DNA of 64,000 nucleotides from Acinetobacter sp. ANC 4558 (GCF_002135375.1 NZ_NEGH01000002.1:1-64000), one strand, 5' to 3'; shown: positions 39,759 through 50,108, counted from the first letter of the stretch. Notes: generated by a model not told the origin, from the sequence alone. Made by a program: numbers and translations.

Positions 39759-41195
39759 ATGATGAACGATAAGTCACTAGACATCGATAACACGAAAAGG
39801 AATATTCAGCCGCAGTCATTATCTTTTGAACCTATACTGCCGACTGAACAGCCTCAAATTCAACAGCATCCTGCCTCTCCAGAAAAAAGTACCTACCAGT
39901 GGTATGTCGTCATCATTTGTATGGTGGCTTACATTTTATCCTTTGTAGATCGGCAAATTTTATCTTTAATGATTGAACCGATCAAACATGATCTTATGCT
40001 CAGTGATACCCAATTTAGTCTGCTACAGGGTCTTGCTTTTTCATTATTTTATGCATTTATGGGACTTCCCATTGCCGCATTAGCAGACAAAAAATCACGC
40101 ATTAAAATCATTTCTATTGGTATCGCATTTTGGAGTCTTGCTACAGCCGCTTGTGGATTAAGTAAAAATTTTATTCAAATGTTTTTGGCACGCTTAGGTG
40201 TTGGTGCAGGTGAAGCTGCATTATCACCCGCATTTTACTCGATTGTTGCTGACCTATTTCCAAAAGAAAAACTAGGACGTGCATTAGGTGTATTCGCTAT
40301 TGGTGCATTTATTGGTTCAGGCTTAGCCTTTCTTATTGGAGGCTATGTCATTGGTTTACTTAAAGATATTAATTTTGTTATTTTACCTATCATTGGTGAA
40401 ATTAAAACATGGCAACTCACCTTTATGATCGTCGGACTACCAGGTGTATTACTCGCTTTACTCATGGTATTAACGGTCCGTGAACCTCAGCGGAAAGGTT
40501 TAAAAGTAGGTCACGATGGGCTCGTCGTAAAAGCATCTTTTAAGAACTCAGTTGCATTTATTAAAACTCATAAAAAAACCTTCTTTTGTCACTTTATTGG
40601 TTTTTCATTTTATACCATGATTTTATATTCACTACTTGGCTGGGCACCTGCTTATTACATGCGTCATTTCGGTTTAGATGCCAGTCAAACAGGCTATATT
40701 TTAGGTATTATTATTTTAGTTGCAAATACAGCTGGTGCTTTATTCTGTGGCTGGTTAATCGACTTTTTCTCTAAACGTGGTTATAGCGATGCTGCAATTC
40801 GTACAGGGTTAATTGGCTGTACGGCTTTAGTTATTCCAAGTGTTTTATTTACGCAAGTTGATAATATGCATCTTTCATTTGCTTTATTATTTGTGGCGAT
40901 GTTTTTTTCAACTTTTCCAATTCCTGCATCAGCAGCAGCAACACAAATTCTTACGCCCAACCAATTACGTGCACAAGTTTCAGCTAAGTTTTTACTCATT
41001 TCAAACTTAATTGCACTGGGAGTTGGGACAACAGCTGTTGCACTCATCACAGATAAATACTTTCAAAATACACTTATGGTCGGTAATTCTATTTCTATCG
41101 TTAATTCTATAGCAGGGGTAATTGCAATATTTCTATTATATAAAGGATGCAAATTTTATAAAGAGAGTATGGAAACAGAGAAGCTCGTTGACTAA
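39759..41195 (+). CDS. Spinster-like MFS transporter
   Basis: 478 aa. After a hydrophilic N-terminal tail of about 45 residues come 12 helices; helix 1 is VAYILSFVDRQILSLMIEPI, with LPIAALADKKSRIKI in the helix 2-3 loop and LARLGVGAGEAALSPAFYSI in helix 4, which place it in the Spinster-like group. The PaaX-like box in its promoter suggests expression with the paa genes, so uptake or efflux of phenylacetate or a related acid is a reasonable inference. Ribosome site AGGAAGTTGC. Confidence 0.82.
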   Translation: MMNDKSLDIDNTKRNIQPQSLSFEPILPTEQPQIQQHPASPEKSTYQWYVVIICMVAYILSFVDRQILSLMIEPIKHDLMLSDTQFSLLQGLAFSLFYAFMGLPIAALADKKSRIKIISIGIAFWSLATAACGLSKNFIQMFLARLGVGAGEAALSPAFYSIVADLFPKEKLGRALGVFAIGAFIGSGLAFLIGGYVIGLLKDINFVILPIIGEIKTWQLTFMIVGLPGVLLALLMVLTVREPQRKGLKVGHDGLVVKASFKNSVAFIKTHKKTFFCHFIGFSFYTMILYSLLGWAPAYYMRHFGLDASQTGYILGIIILVANTAGALFCGWLIDFFSKRGYSDAAIRTGLIGCTALVIPSVLFTQVDNMHLSFALLFVAMFFSTFPIPASAAATQILTPNQLRAQVSAKFLLISNLIALGVGTTAVALITDKYFQNTLMVGNSISIVNSIAGVIAIFLLYKGCKFYKESMETEKLVD

Positions 41196-41227
41196 TATAT
41201 AACGAAATATCATCTGTCATGCTCTTC

Positions 41228-41265
41228 ATAGCCATGTAGAACATATTCTCATGGCTATTTATTTT
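41228..41265 (+). terminator. Terminator of the Spinster-like transporter gene
   Basis: ATAGCCATG (41228-41236) / CATGGCTAT (41250-41258) followed by TTATTTTTTG. Confidence 0.75.
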
Positions 41266-41309
41266 TTGTCATGATCAATGCCTATCTCAAAATTTAGCGA
41301 TCCAACTTA

Positions 41310-41343
41310 AAAATATGAGTATTACCATGAATACTCATATTTT
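41310..41343 (-). terminator. Terminator of the Zn/Cd ATPase gene
   Basis: AAAATATGAGTATT / AATACTCATATTTT, perfect 14-bp stem with loop ACCATG, about 20 bases after the ATPase stop. Confidence 0.7.
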
Positions 41344-41364
41344 ATGTTCCATTATTTTTAAAAA

Positions 41365-43911
41365 TTACAATGACTTTCCACCCTTAAAATATAATAAACG
41401 CAATGCATTTAAAGTCACTAAAGCCGTTGCACCTGTATCTGCAAGGACAGCAACCCATAAACCTGTCACCCCCATTACCGTTGTAACGAGAAAAATACTT
41501 TTAAATCCAAGTGCAAAAATAACATTTTGATGAATATTTGCCATTGTTGCACGCGATAAAGCAATTAAATGAGCCACATCAGTCACACGGCTTTTAAGTA
41601 ATGCTGCATCCGCTGTTTCAATAGCAACGTCAGTCCCTCCGCCCATGGCAATACCCACATCTGCAATTGCCAGTGCAGGTGCATCATTAATTCCATCACC
41701 TACCATTGCAACTTTAGAAACTTTTTTCCGTTGATTAATCGCATTGAGTTTGTCTTGCGGTAAAAGTTCTGCCTCAAAATCCAAATCTAATTTATCAGCA
41801 ATCGCTTGTGCTGTTAATCGGTTGTCACCGGTTAACATGACAGATTGCACACCTAATTTTTTTAGCAGTGCAATGCCTTCTTGTGCATCTTGGCGTGGCT
41901 CATCACGAAGTGCCAATAATCCCAGAACACGGCTTATCGATTCATTAATCAGTACAGAGACCGTTTTTCCTTCACGCTGTAAAGCAGAAATATCATATTT
42001 TTGTTGAATAGACAGTTGTACAATTTGTTCAGCAAATACGGGGGATGCGACGGAAAAACGTTGTTGATCTATTGTTCCATGAACCGCTTTACCTGCCGTT
42101 GCATATGCATCTGTTAAAGATGGAATATTCACCTGCATTGTTTCGGCATGCTGTGTAATGGCTTTTGCCAAAGGATGACTTGATGTTGACTCAATGGCTG
42201 CTGCCAATGCAATAACAGAATCTTCCCCACCATCCATATAAGAAACAATATTGGTTACTTTCGGCTTACCTTCTGTTAATGTTCCAGTTTTATCAAATGC
42301 AACAACATTAACACGTCCTATTGTTTCTAAAGTATTTCCACCTTTAATTAGTAAGCCTCTACGAGTACCCACGGCTAATCCAGAAGCAATCGCGGCTGGT
42401 GTCGATAAAACCAATGCACATGGGCAAGCAATAAGCAATAATGCTAGACCGCGGTAAATCCATGTTTGCCAATCTTCCCCCATAAATACAGGTGGAATAA
42501 CGATAATTAAAGCAGCAAGTGCCATAATTGCAGGTGTGTAATATTGACTAAATTTTTCAATAAATCGAGCTGTTGGAGACTTTGCAGCTTGTGCTTCTTC
42601 AACCAATTGAATAATTCGTGAAATCGTATTATCAGCTGCTTCTTTACTGACTTTAACCTGCAAAGCACCGTCAATGTTAATTGAACCGGCAAAAACGGAA
42701 TCTCCTAACATTTTAGGTTTAGGAATCGATTCCCCTGTAACAGGTGACTCATCCAGACTCGACTGACCTTGTATAATTTCACCATCCGCTGGAACACGAT
42801 CTCCAGGACGAACTAAAATAAAATCATCTTTATGCAGAGAACTTGCAGGAACTTCTTTTTGCTCACCTGTAGAACTGAGCTTTAAAGCGGTTTTAGGCAC
42901 CAAAGATGCCAAAGCTTTAATTCCAGCTCTTGCCCGCCCAGCTGCCACGCTTTCAAGCAATTCACCAATTGAAAATAAAAAGATCACCGCAGCTGCTTCT
43001 TCGACCTGCCCAATAATCAATGCGCCCACAGAAGCAACGGTCATTAACATTTCAATTGAAAATGGCGAACCTGATCTTGCTAAAGCGAAAGCATTTTTTG
43101 CAAAAGGAAAAACACCAATAATGACGGCTAAAGTAAAAATCCAATTCCCATATAAAGGCAATAAATATGAAATAATATAAGCAATTCCCATCAGTACTGC
43201 TAACTGAATAACATGCTTCCCTTTCTGGGTTTGCCACCAACGCTTTTCAGCCGCTGTTAAGTTTTCTATTGCACTCGACTGTGAAATCGTTTCTATATTT
43301 CCTTGCTCTAAATGAGAAACATTAAAACCTAAATTTTTAATAATTTTAGTAATATCATGAACAGTGGTCTGGGAATTTTCTTTTAATTTAAAACGTAAAA
43401 TTTCGCTACTAAAATTAAGTGTTACATTCGATATTTCTGGTACTTTTTTTAAGGCTGTTTCAATTTTATGAATACAACTTGCGCAGTCCATCCCTTCTAC
43501 TTTCATTTGTACATTGTATTCATCAAGAATATTCGTAGACGTCATTGGATCATCATTTGAATGAGCGCAACAACTTTGCATTGATGTGTTTGTCTCATCA
43601 GATATTTTTGTACAACAAGCATCATTTTTTTGATGATGAGACTGTTCAGGTGGAATCACTGCTAATTCTGTCGCTTTAAAACCAAGCGTATTTATTTTTT
43701 TTAAAATCATTTGAGCCGTCGTATGACTTTCTTCTTCCAGTTTTAAAGAAAGCTTCTCGCCAGTAAAATTGACCTCAACTTCAGATATACCGACCATTCG
43801 ACTCAGCGCAGTTTCAATTTTTCCAACACAACTTGCACAATCCATTCCCTCTACGCGAAAGTTCAATTGCACATAGGACTTAGGCGATGAGTTCATTTGT
43901 ATTAATGACAT
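41365..43911 (-). CDS. Zn/Cd/Pb-exporting P1B-type ATPase (ZntA/CadA-like)
   Basis: 848-aa inner-membrane efflux ATPase. Two N-terminal heavy-metal-binding domains have GMDCASC motifs (C25/C28 and C143/C146), joined by a linker with two CC pairs (99-100, 114-115) and several His. The ATPase core has the membrane motif ACPCALVLSTPAAIASG, the phosphorylation site [12 protein letters not shown] and [17 protein letters not shown]; the final helix has LADTGATALVTLNALRLL, the Zn/Cd/Pb-class signature. Start at the ATG at 43911; the longer frame uses a GTG. A SmtB/ArsR-type operator lies in its promoter, and an ArsR gene with a Zn-type site is just upstream. Confidence 0.9.
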   Translation of the reverse strand: MSLIQMNSSPKSYVQLNFRVEGMDCASCVGKIETALSRMVGISEVEVNFTGEKLSLKLEEESHTTAQMILKKINTLGFKATELAVIPPEQSHHQKNDACCTKISDETNTSMQSCCAHSNDDPMTSTNILDEYNVQMKVEGMDCASCIHKIETALKKVPEISNVTLNFSSEILRFKLKENSQTTVHDITKIIKNLGFNVSHLEQGNIETISQSSAIENLTAAEKRWWQTQKGKHVIQLAVLMGIAYIISYLLPLYGNWIFTLAVIIGVFPFAKNAFALARSGSPFSIEMLMTVASVGALIIGQVEEAAAVIFLFSIGELLESVAAGRARAGIKALASLVPKTALKLSSTGEQKEVPASSLHKDDFILVRPGDRVPADGEIIQGQSSLDESPVTGESIPKPKMLGDSVFAGSINIDGALQVKVSKEAADNTISRIIQLVEEAQAAKSPTARFIEKFSQYYTPAIMALAALIIVIPPVFMGEDWQTWIYRGLALLLIACPCALVLSTPAAIASGLAVGTRRGLLIKGGNTLETIGRVNVVAFDKTGTLTEGKPKVTNIVSYMDGGEDSVIALAAAIESTSSHPLAKAITQHAETMQVNIPSLTDAYATAGKAVHGTIDQQRFSVASPVFAEQIVQLSIQQKYDISALQREGKTVSVLINESISRVLGLLALRDEPRQDAQEGIALLKKLGVQSVMLTGDNRLTAQAIADKLDLDFEAELLPQDKLNAINQRKKVSKVAMVGDGINDAPALAIADVGIAMGGGTDVAIETADAALLKSRVTDVAHLIALSRATMANIHQNVIFALGFKSIFLVTTVMGVTGLWVAVLADTGATALVTLNALRLLYFKGGKSL

Positions 43912-43945
43912 TTTTATCACACTGATTTGGTTTCAACTTCATTAC

Positions 43946-43973
43946 TATATATGAATACATGTTCATATGTCTA
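43946..43973 (-). promoter_or_regulatory. Zn ATPase promoter with SmtB/ArsR-type operator
   Basis: Inverted repeat ATATGAA (43949-43955) / TTCATAT (43962-43968) with a 6-base spacer, the form of SmtB/CzrA operators. It fills the gap between a leftward TAGACA (43968-43973) and TATATA (43946-43951), 16 bases apart. Confidence 0.65.
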
Positions 43974-44188
43974 TATATAAAATTTAATTTTAATCATAAC
44001 AAATCTCCTATAACGATCTGTCATAGAAGAATTATTTCATCTCAGTTTATACAGATAAGGTTGCACACGAAATAGTCAAATCGGGATAAGTGTGACTCTT
44101 TATTTTTTGTTTTTGATTTTTATAAATATTTTATTGTTTATGATTGAATAAAATTGGATAAACAATTGATGATATGTCAGTATTGTCT

Positions 44189-44509
44189 TTAATGTTCATG
44201 CTCTTCACTAATATGGCTAACCATATCCAGTAAAACTTGACTGACATGCATATCATCAATTTCATAAAACACATGCTTTGCTTGTCGTTCACCTTTCACT
44301 AAACGAGCTGATCTCAATAATCTTAAATTATGACTCACTAAAGATTGTGATAAACCAAGCGCTTCACAAATTTCACTGACAGAACTCGGCCCACGCATAC
44401 AAAAGAGTAAAATTTTCAACCGAGAAGTATCTCCTAACAGCTTAAAGGTTTCAGCCAAAGCCATAATTTGATTTTGAGATAATTCTGGTGGGAGATCTGT
44501 AAAACTCAT
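44189..44509 (-). CDS. ArsR/SmtB-family metal sensor (CzrA-like)
   Basis: 106-aa winged-helix repressor: recognition helix LGLSQSLVSHNLRLLRSARL and wing KGERQAKHVFYEI. The C-terminal alpha-5 helix carries D86-x-H88 and H99 with E102 (or H104), the pattern of the Zn-sensing alpha-5 site of CzrA/SmtB; there is no CxC of the As/Cd (alpha-3) type. Upstream of and co-oriented with the Zn/Cd ATPase, so it most likely represses that gene until Zn(II) binds. Confidence 0.85.
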   Translation of the reverse strand: MSFTDLPPELSQNQIMALAETFKLLGDTSRLKILLFCMRGPSSVSEICEALGLSQSLVSHNLRLLRSARLVKGERQAKHVFYEIDDMHVSQVLLDMVSHISEEHEH

Positions 44510-44563
44510 AATATGTTTAAATATTCCGTTATAAATAAATGTAAAATTTTACAAATTCTACTC

Positions 44564-44594
44564 TTGACCTTCCAACAATAGCAAGGTCTACACT
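44564..44594 (+). promoter_or_regulatory. copA promoter with CueR operator
   Basis: -35 TTGACC (44564-44569) and -10 TACACT (44589-44594) are separated by 19 bases. The long spacer contains ACCTTCC-N7-GCAAGGT (44567-44587), the CueR-type dyad. Overlong spacers with this dyad are the hallmark of MerR-family activation. Confidence 0.88.
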
Positions 44595-44628
44595 GGTCGC
44601 AACTAGATAATATCTATAGGTATATCTT

Positions 44629-47115
44629 ATGGAAACAAAAGTAAATCACATTTCTACTCAAACCAACGTCACGCTTCAAATTGAAGGCATGACTTGCGCC
44701 AGTTGTGTGGGTCGTGTTGAGGCTGCATTAAAAAAAATAGATGGCGTACAATCTGTCTCAGTCAATCTTGCCACTGAACGTGCCGATATTATATTACAAA
44801 AACCTGTAGAACGTCAGATACTCATTCATGCAATTGAGCAAACTGGTTATGATGTACCTGCGAGTCAAACTGAATTATCCATTGAAGGTATGACATGTGC
44901 TTCATGTGTTAGCCGTGTTGAAAAGGCAATAAAAGCGGTATCAGGTGTTCAAGATGCCAATGTGAATCTTGCCACTGAACGTGCAACCATCAAGGGAACT
45001 GCCAGCATTGAAAGCTTGATCACAGCAATTGATAAAACAGGTTACGATGCCAAAGAAATTCAACTTGCTGTCACTGACCAAACAGAACAGCTTGAAAAAA
45101 AGGATCAAGAAAGAACTGAATTAAAACGTGATCTTATTTTAGCAATATGTTTTGCATTGCCTGTGTTTATCTTAGAAATGGGTTCACATCTTATTCCTGG
45201 TGTGCACGAACTGATTAACCATACCATTGGCATGCAAAATAGTTGGTATCTCCAGTTTATTTTAACCACTTTCGTTCTAATTATTCCTGGTCGTAGATTT
45301 TATAGCAAAGGCTTACCTGCATTGTTTCGCTTAGCACCCGATATGAACTCTTTGGTTGCAGTGGGCACCTTAGCGGCTTATCTATTTTCTCTGGTTGCAA
45401 CATTTACTCCCCATGTACTCCCTTCTGGAACAGTTAATGTCTATTATGAAGCGGCGGCAGTTATTGTTGCATTAATTTTACTCGGTCGATTTCTTGAAGC
45501 CAAAGCAAAAGGACGTACTTCTGAAGCCATTCAACGCTTAGTCAGCTTGCAAGCTAAAATTGCACACGTATCTCGCAATGAACAAATTGTTGATATATCG
45601 ATAGATCAAGTATTAGCTGGTGACACTCTGATTGTTAAACCAGGTGAGCGAATTCCTGTCGATGGACAAGTCATTGAAGGTCAAAGTTTTGTTGATGAGT
45701 CAATGATTACAGGCGAACCCATACCTGTAGAGAAAAAAATAGGCAGTGACGTTGTGGGTGGAACTATTAATCAAAATGGTACATTAACTTTTACCGCTGT
45801 TGCAGTCGGTGGTGAAACCATGCTTGCGCAAATTATACGTTTAGTTGAACAAGCGCAAGGTTCTAAAATGCCGATTCAGGCAGTCGTTGATCGAGTAACG
45901 CTCTGGTTTGTTCCTGCTGTTATGCTTGCAGCAGCGGCGACATTTTTCGTTTGGTTCTTTTTCGGTCCATCTCCTGCTTTAACCTTTGCCTTAATTAATG
46001 CAGTTGCTGTTCTTATTATTGCCTGTCCTTGTGCAATGGGCTTGGCAACCCCTACATCAATTATGGTTGGAACTGGTCGTGGAGCTGAACTCGGAGTCTT
46101 ATTTCGTAAAGGCGAAGCTTTACAATTACTTAAAGATGCCAAAATTGTTGCTGTAGACAAAACGGGAACTTTGACAGAAGGACATCCTGAATTAACAGAC
46201 CTTGAAGTCATCAATGGATTTGACCGACAAGAAGTTCTTGCTGTCGTTGCATCTGTAGAATCACGCTCTGAACATCCTATTGCAAAAGCAATTGTACATG
46301 CTGCTGAGCAAGAACAATTAACTTTAGCCAAAGTGAAATCTTTCGATTCAATTACAGGCATGGGTGTTCGAGCATCGACCTCACAATATACTGAAATTAA
46401 TATTGGTGCAGATCGTTATATGACACAACTTGGACTTTCTGTTACACCATTTTCAGCTACAGCACAGCGTTTAGGTGATGAAGGGAAATCACCACTTTAT
46501 GTTGCAATCGAGGGTAAACTGGCAGGCATTATTGCGGTCGCAGACCCCATAAAATCGACAACACCAGCTGCAATTGCTGCATTACATCAACTCGGATTAA
46601 AAGTTGCAATGGTGACTGGTGATAACGCACGTACTGCACAAGCTATTGCTCAACAATTGGGAATAGATGAAGTCATTGCTGAAGTTCTTCCTGAAGGTAA
46701 AGTCGATGCAGTACAAAAACTTCGGGCAAAATATGGTCAACTTGCCTTTGTCGGGGATGGTATTAATGATGCACCTGCACTTGCTGAAGCTGATGTCGGG
46801 CTTGCGATTGGTACAGGAACCGATGTTGCGATTGAATCTGCCGATGTTGTTTTAATGTCTGGTAATTTACAAGGTGTTGCAAATGCAATTGCATTATCTA
46901 AAGCAACCATTGGCAATATTCATCAAAATTTATTCTGGGCTTTTGCTTATAATACGCTACTTATTCCTGTCGCTGCTGGGGTATTATATCCTGCATATGG
47001 AATTTTAATGTCACCGATATTTGCAGCAGGCGCAATGGCTTTATCCAGTGTATTTGTTTTAGGCAATGCACTACGTTTACGTCGCTTTCAACCACCATCT
47101 ATGCCAAAAGGTTAA
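44629..47115 (+). CDS. copA: Cu(I)-exporting P1B-type ATPase
   Basis: 828-aa copper efflux ATPase. Two N-terminal metal-binding domains have GMTCASC (C23/C26 and C90/C93). The core has the membrane site [32 protein letters not shown], the HP motif in [13 protein letters not shown] and [17 protein letters not shown]. The late helices have [12 protein letters not shown] and [18 protein letters not shown], the Cu(I)-class signature. The promoter carries a CueR box, and cueR follows 12 bases after the stop. Confidence 0.95.
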   Translation: METKVNHISTQTNVTLQIEGMTCASCVGRVEAALKKIDGVQSVSVNLATERADIILQKPVERQILIHAIEQTGYDVPASQTELSIEGMTCASCVSRVEKAIKAVSGVQDANVNLATERATIKGTASIESLITAIDKTGYDAKEIQLAVTDQTEQLEKKDQERTELKRDLILAICFALPVFILEMGSHLIPGVHELINHTIGMQNSWYLQFILTTFVLIIPGRRFYSKGLPALFRLAPDMNSLVAVGTLAAYLFSLVATFTPHVLPSGTVNVYYEAAAVIVALILLGRFLEAKAKGRTSEAIQRLVSLQAKIAHVSRNEQIVDISIDQVLAGDTLIVKPGERIPVDGQVIEGQSFVDESMITGEPIPVEKKIGSDVVGGTINQNGTLTFTAVAVGGETMLAQIIRLVEQAQGSKMPIQAVVDRVTLWFVPAVMLAAAATFFVWFFFGPSPALTFALINAVAVLIIACPCAMGLATPTSIMVGTGRGAELGVLFRKGEALQLLKDAKIVAVDKTGTLTEGHPELTDLEVINGFDRQEVLAVVASVESRSEHPIAKAIVHAAEQEQLTLAKVKSFDSITGMGVRASTSQYTEINIGADRYMTQLGLSVTPFSATAQRLGDEGKSPLYVAIEGKLAGIIAVADPIKSTTPAAIAALHQLGLKVAMVTGDNARTAQAIAQQLGIDEVIAEVLPEGKVDAVQKLRAKYGQLAFVGDGINDAPALAEADVGLAIGTGTDVAIESADVVLMSGNLQGVANAIALSKATIGNIHQNLFWAFAYNTLLIPVAAGVLYPAYGILMSPIFAAGAMALSSVFVLGNALRLRRFQPPSMPKG

Positions 47116-47127
47116 TGGAATAATATT

Positions 47128-47592
47128 ATGAATATTGGTAAAGCATCTCAAGCATCAGGTGTCACCGCCAAAATGATTCGTTATTATGAAAAGATTGAAC
47201 TCATTCCTACTGCTGGACGAAACAATGCTGGTTATCGTTCATATTCTGAAAATGATGTTGAGCGACTAAAGTTTATTAAAAGAAGCCGAGAGCTCGGCTT
47301 CTCGGTTGCAGAAATCATGAATTTACTCGATTTATGGAACAATAAAAATAGACAAAGTGCAGATGTAAAACGTTTAGCCCAAGCACATATTGATCGACTT
47401 GCAGAGCGTATTAATGATTTACAGCGAATGGCGGATACACTCAAAGATTTAATGGATTGTTGTGCTGGAGACCATCGTCCAGATTGTCCAATTCTTGAAG
47501 GTTTACAGCAACCCAATCATAATGCAAAAGAAGTGCATTCACACAATGATCTTCTTTCATTTTCACCCTTAACAAGAAAGCATAAATACTAA
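47128..47592 (+). CDS. cueR: CueR, Cu(I)-responsive MerR-family activator
   Basis: 154 aa. N-terminal MerR wHTH (MNIGKASQASGVTAKMIRYY, GYRSYSENDVERLKFI), a long dimerisation helix and the metal loop with C112 and C120 (CCAGDHRPDCPI), the same numbering as E. coli CueR. Second gene of the copA-cueR operon, so it is itself under the CueR promoter. A second CueR promoter precedes the copZ-like gene. Confidence 0.94.
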   Translation: MNIGKASQASGVTAKMIRYYEKIELIPTAGRNNAGYRSYSENDVERLKFIKRSRELGFSVAEIMNLLDLWNNKNRQSADVKRLAQAHIDRLAERINDLQRMADTLKDLMDCCAGDHRPDCPILEGLQQPNHNAKEVHSHNDLLSFSPLTRKHKY

Positions 47593-47599
47593 GTAATAT

Positions 47600-47628
47600 A
47601 AAAAGGGCTATTTCAAATAGCCCTTTTT
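47600..47628. terminator. Bidirectional terminator between cueR and copZ-like gene
   Basis: AAAAAGGGCTAT / ATAGCCCTTTTT around TTCAA; A-run and T-run suit both convergent genes. Confidence 0.88.
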
Positions 47629-47645
47629 TACCTTAACCAGCTCAC

Positions 47646-47834
47646 TTAGCGTGGTGGAAAACCTGCCTCTGAAAGAGCATCAATAATTTGCTGCTGAGTT
47701 GCTTGTGTTTCTACTTTTACGCTGCGATTTGGCGGATCTGCAATCACTTTAGCATTTTCATCTACAGTTTGAATTGCTTTGGTCACGCCTCGTGCACAAC
47801 CACCACATGTCATATTTTCAATATGAAATTCCAT
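47646..47834 (-). CDS. copZ: CopZ-like copper chaperone (HMA domain)
   Basis: 62-aa free-standing heavy-metal-associated domain: MEFHIENMTCGGCARGVTKA with the metal cysteines C10 and C13, followed by VKVETQATQQQIIDALSEAG. It would carry Cu(I) to CopA in the cytoplasm. Its own promoter carries a perfect CueR dyad, which supports the copper assignment. The Gly-Gly in TCGGC differs from the TCASC of the CopA domains. Confidence 0.85.
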   Translation of the reverse strand: MEFHIENMTCGGCARGVTKAIQTVDENAKVIADPPNRSVKVETQATQQQIIDALSEAGFPPR

Positions 47835-47868
47835 TGCTAGGCTCCTAATATACTGAGTAGATGACTTA

Positions 47869-47899
47869 AATATAAACCTTACAATAGTTGTAAGGTCAA
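47869..47899 (-). promoter_or_regulatory. copZ promoter with CueR operator
   Basis: Leftward -35 TTGACC (47894-47899) and -10 TATATT (47869-47874) with a 19-base spacer. The spacer holds a perfect dyad ACCTTACAA-N3-TTGTAAGGT (47876-47896). Confidence 0.88.
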
Positions 47900-47945
47900 G
47901 TGTTTGTTGGATTCTTTCAAAAATTGATGATTATCATATTAAAAA

Positions 47946-48785
47946 TTAAAGTAATATATTCTTTGTGATGTTTAAATTAACTAAATTTTGGTATTCTTTA
48001 GGCGTTGTTTTAAAAATACGCTTAAATGCCAAAATATAAGCACTTGTGCTTTCAAAGCCACATCGCCATGCACATTGTTCAATACTCTTTCCCGCAGTGA
48101 TGTCATCAAGCGATTTAAAAATTTTTGCAATTTGACGATATTTTTTAATACTCATTCCCACATGATTTGACCAATGCCGACTTAAGCTTCGAGTACTTAA
48201 ACCATTCGATTGTGCTAAGTCTTCTAAACTCACTTCATCGGTTGGGTTTTCTAATAAATATAATGCTATTTTTTTTAATCGTGCATCTTGTGGAATCGGT
48301 AAAGAAAGTGGCTGAAGCTCCGCTTGTTTTAGCTCATCAAAAAAGACATTGACTAAATGTTGATATTCACGCTGCTCCATCTTTGCCATCTCCCACTCCG
48401 CCATACGCTGAATAAGTGGTTCTAATAAAAATGAACATGACAATATCGTTGGTTCTTTTGGAAAAATAGTGGCTAAGGATTCATCTATAAATACAGTCCA
48501 ACCTGTCACACCAGAATTAGATATTATATGATGTTCACAATATGAAGGAATCCACCCCATGCAATGTGGCGGTGTAACAATAATTCCTGTGCTGGATTGA
48601 ATCATCATTTGCCCATGTTTTAAACAATATAATTGAGCAAATCGGTGTTGATGCGTAGAGTCTAATTTTACATTTTCAGATGTTAAGCAAATTGCTATCG
48701 CTTTTATTGTAGAAATCATATCGAAATCAGCTGCTTGCATTGCTTCAATCCCAATCAATATTTTATTATGATGATGCTTATGCAT
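47946..48785 (-). CDS. AraC-family regulator
   Basis: About 279 aa: an N-terminal cupin-like domain (HQHRFAQLYCLKHGQMMIQS, PPHCMGWIPSYCEHHI) and a C-terminal AraC HTH pair (LEDLAQSNGLSTRSLSRHW, IEQCAWRCGFESTSAYILAF). Start taken at the ATG at 48785; the longer frame uses a TTG. Last of a leftward row after the ferredoxin reductase (96-base gap), which it may regulate. Ligand unknown. Confidence 0.78.
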   Translation of the reverse strand: MHKHHHNKILIGIEAMQAADFDMISTIKAIAICLTSENVKLDSTHQHRFAQLYCLKHGQMMIQSSTGIIVTPPHCMGWIPSYCEHHIISNSGVTGWTVFIDESLATIFPKEPTILSCSFLLEPLIQRMAEWEMAKMEQREYQHLVNVFFDELKQAELQPLSLPIPQDARLKKIALYLLENPTDEVSLEDLAQSNGLSTRSLSRHWSNHVGMSIKKYRQIAKIFKSLDDITAGKSIEQCAWRCGFESTSAYILAFKRIFKTTPKEYQNLVNLNITKNILL

Positions 48786-48881
48786 TCTGTAACCCAATCA
48801 CAAGTGATACAGAACACAACACCCACTATATTGAAGAATTAAAGCAATATGGGTCAATAAAAAATAGTGAAAAAGAAAATT

Positions 48882-49946
48882 TTATTTAAACTCAAGCACA
48901 ATATCTGTTTCAGGCACTGAGCAACAGGTCAAAATCATATTCTCCTGTAGAATGGGTGAAATTCCGATTTGAGCCTGAATAGGTAAATCACTTTTTACTT
49001 TACCTGTATGTAACACTGCTCTACAGTTTAAACAATGACCTGTACGACATTCAGCAAATGGAAGAATATTATTTGCTTCACATGCCGCTAAAATTGTTTG
49101 ATTTTTACCTTGTTTAAAGATCTGCTGACCCACTTGAATTTTAAAATCTGGATCAGGTTTATAACCTGCAAACGATTCCTGAAAAATATTGCCATATACT
49201 TCTATCTGCTTTAAATACGATATTAAGCTTTTCACAAATATATGCGATCCACATAAAAATACATCCCCATTAAAATGCGAAAAACCCAGTTGAGCCAATA
49301 AAATAGCGGTAATACGCTGTTGTATTATTTTTGAATTATTGGTTTTTTCCTGTGTAATAACTGGTAAATATGTAAAGTTAGCATTGGTATTTTCCAGTTG
49401 AACCAGCGCATCATATCGAATTAAATTATCTTGTAAGGGTACGGTATGGATTAAACTCACCTTAATACCTTGTTGTATTTTAGACATTAACATTGGTAAT
49501 AAAGGTGCAATACCAACACCAGAGGCTAAAAACAATATCTGGCTTTTTGAAGTATTTTTTAAATTAAAAAATCGTCCACGCGGTGGCATCATGTAGAGAA
49601 TTTCACCGCGCACTAAATGATCTAAGATGTACCCAGTCACTTGACCGCGCTGATCTGCATGTATCAATAATTCATAATAATCTTGATTACCACCACTAAT
49701 TGAAAATGGACGCCTAATGCGACCTTGCTTGGTCTTTAATTCAATTACAATATGAGCACCAGGTTCCCATTTCGGTAATTTTCCATGTACTGGTTTAAGT
49801 ATCAATTTCACATACTGATGACCATAAAACTCCCATTGATCAATCATTACAGGTCGAGTAGTTTCTAAATATTTCTTTTTATAAATCGCATAACTTACGA
49901 TGCTCAATATCATGAAGCCCAAAAAGAGTAAAAATAAAATCCACAC
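48882..49946 (-). CDS. Membrane-anchored ferredoxin:NAD(P)H oxidoreductase
   Basis: 354 aa. An N-terminal hydrophobic helix (IVSYAIYKK follows a run of about 18 apolar residues) anchors it; then come an FAD domain (RRPFSISGGN, RGQVTGYILD), an NAD domain (FLASGVGIAPLLPML, VFLCGSHIFV) and a C-terminal plant-type [2Fe-2S] domain (ECRTGHCLNCRAVL, fourth Cys in LTCCSVP). Such reductases feed oxygenases, but no oxygenase gene is beside it. Start is a GTG with AGG 8 bases upstream. Preceded by the beta-barrel gene. Confidence 0.8.
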   Translation of the reverse strand: MWILFLLFLGFMILSIVSYAIYKKKYLETTRPVMIDQWEFYGHQYVKLILKPVHGKLPKWEPGAHIVIELKTKQGRIRRPFSISGGNQDYYELLIHADQRGQVTGYILDHLVRGEILYMMPPRGRFFNLKNTSKSQILFLASGVGIAPLLPMLMSKIQQGIKVSLIHTVPLQDNLIRYDALVQLENTNANFTYLPVITQEKTNNSKIIQQRITAILLAQLGFSHFNGDVFLCGSHIFVKSLISYLKQIEVYGNIFQESFAGYKPDPDFKIQVGQQIFKQGKNQTILAACEANNILPFAECRTGHCLNCRAVLHTGKVKSDLPIQAQIGISPILQENMILTCCSVPETDIVLEFK

Positions 49947-50108
49947 AATAAATACCTATTTCAATCATCTATGTATTGAGCATACTTTGAAAAAAATAGG
50001 CATAGTTTATGGATATGGACTTTTAATACGCTTAAATCGCCAATTTAGATCAATAGAAAATCCCACAGCAGCTTGAATAAAATCAATACCTTTGTTTAAG
50101 AAAATTCA

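Noticed and set aside
45876..46361. A 161-codon leftward frame inside copA
   Set aside because: Antisense to the conserved ATPase core; open only because of codon bias.
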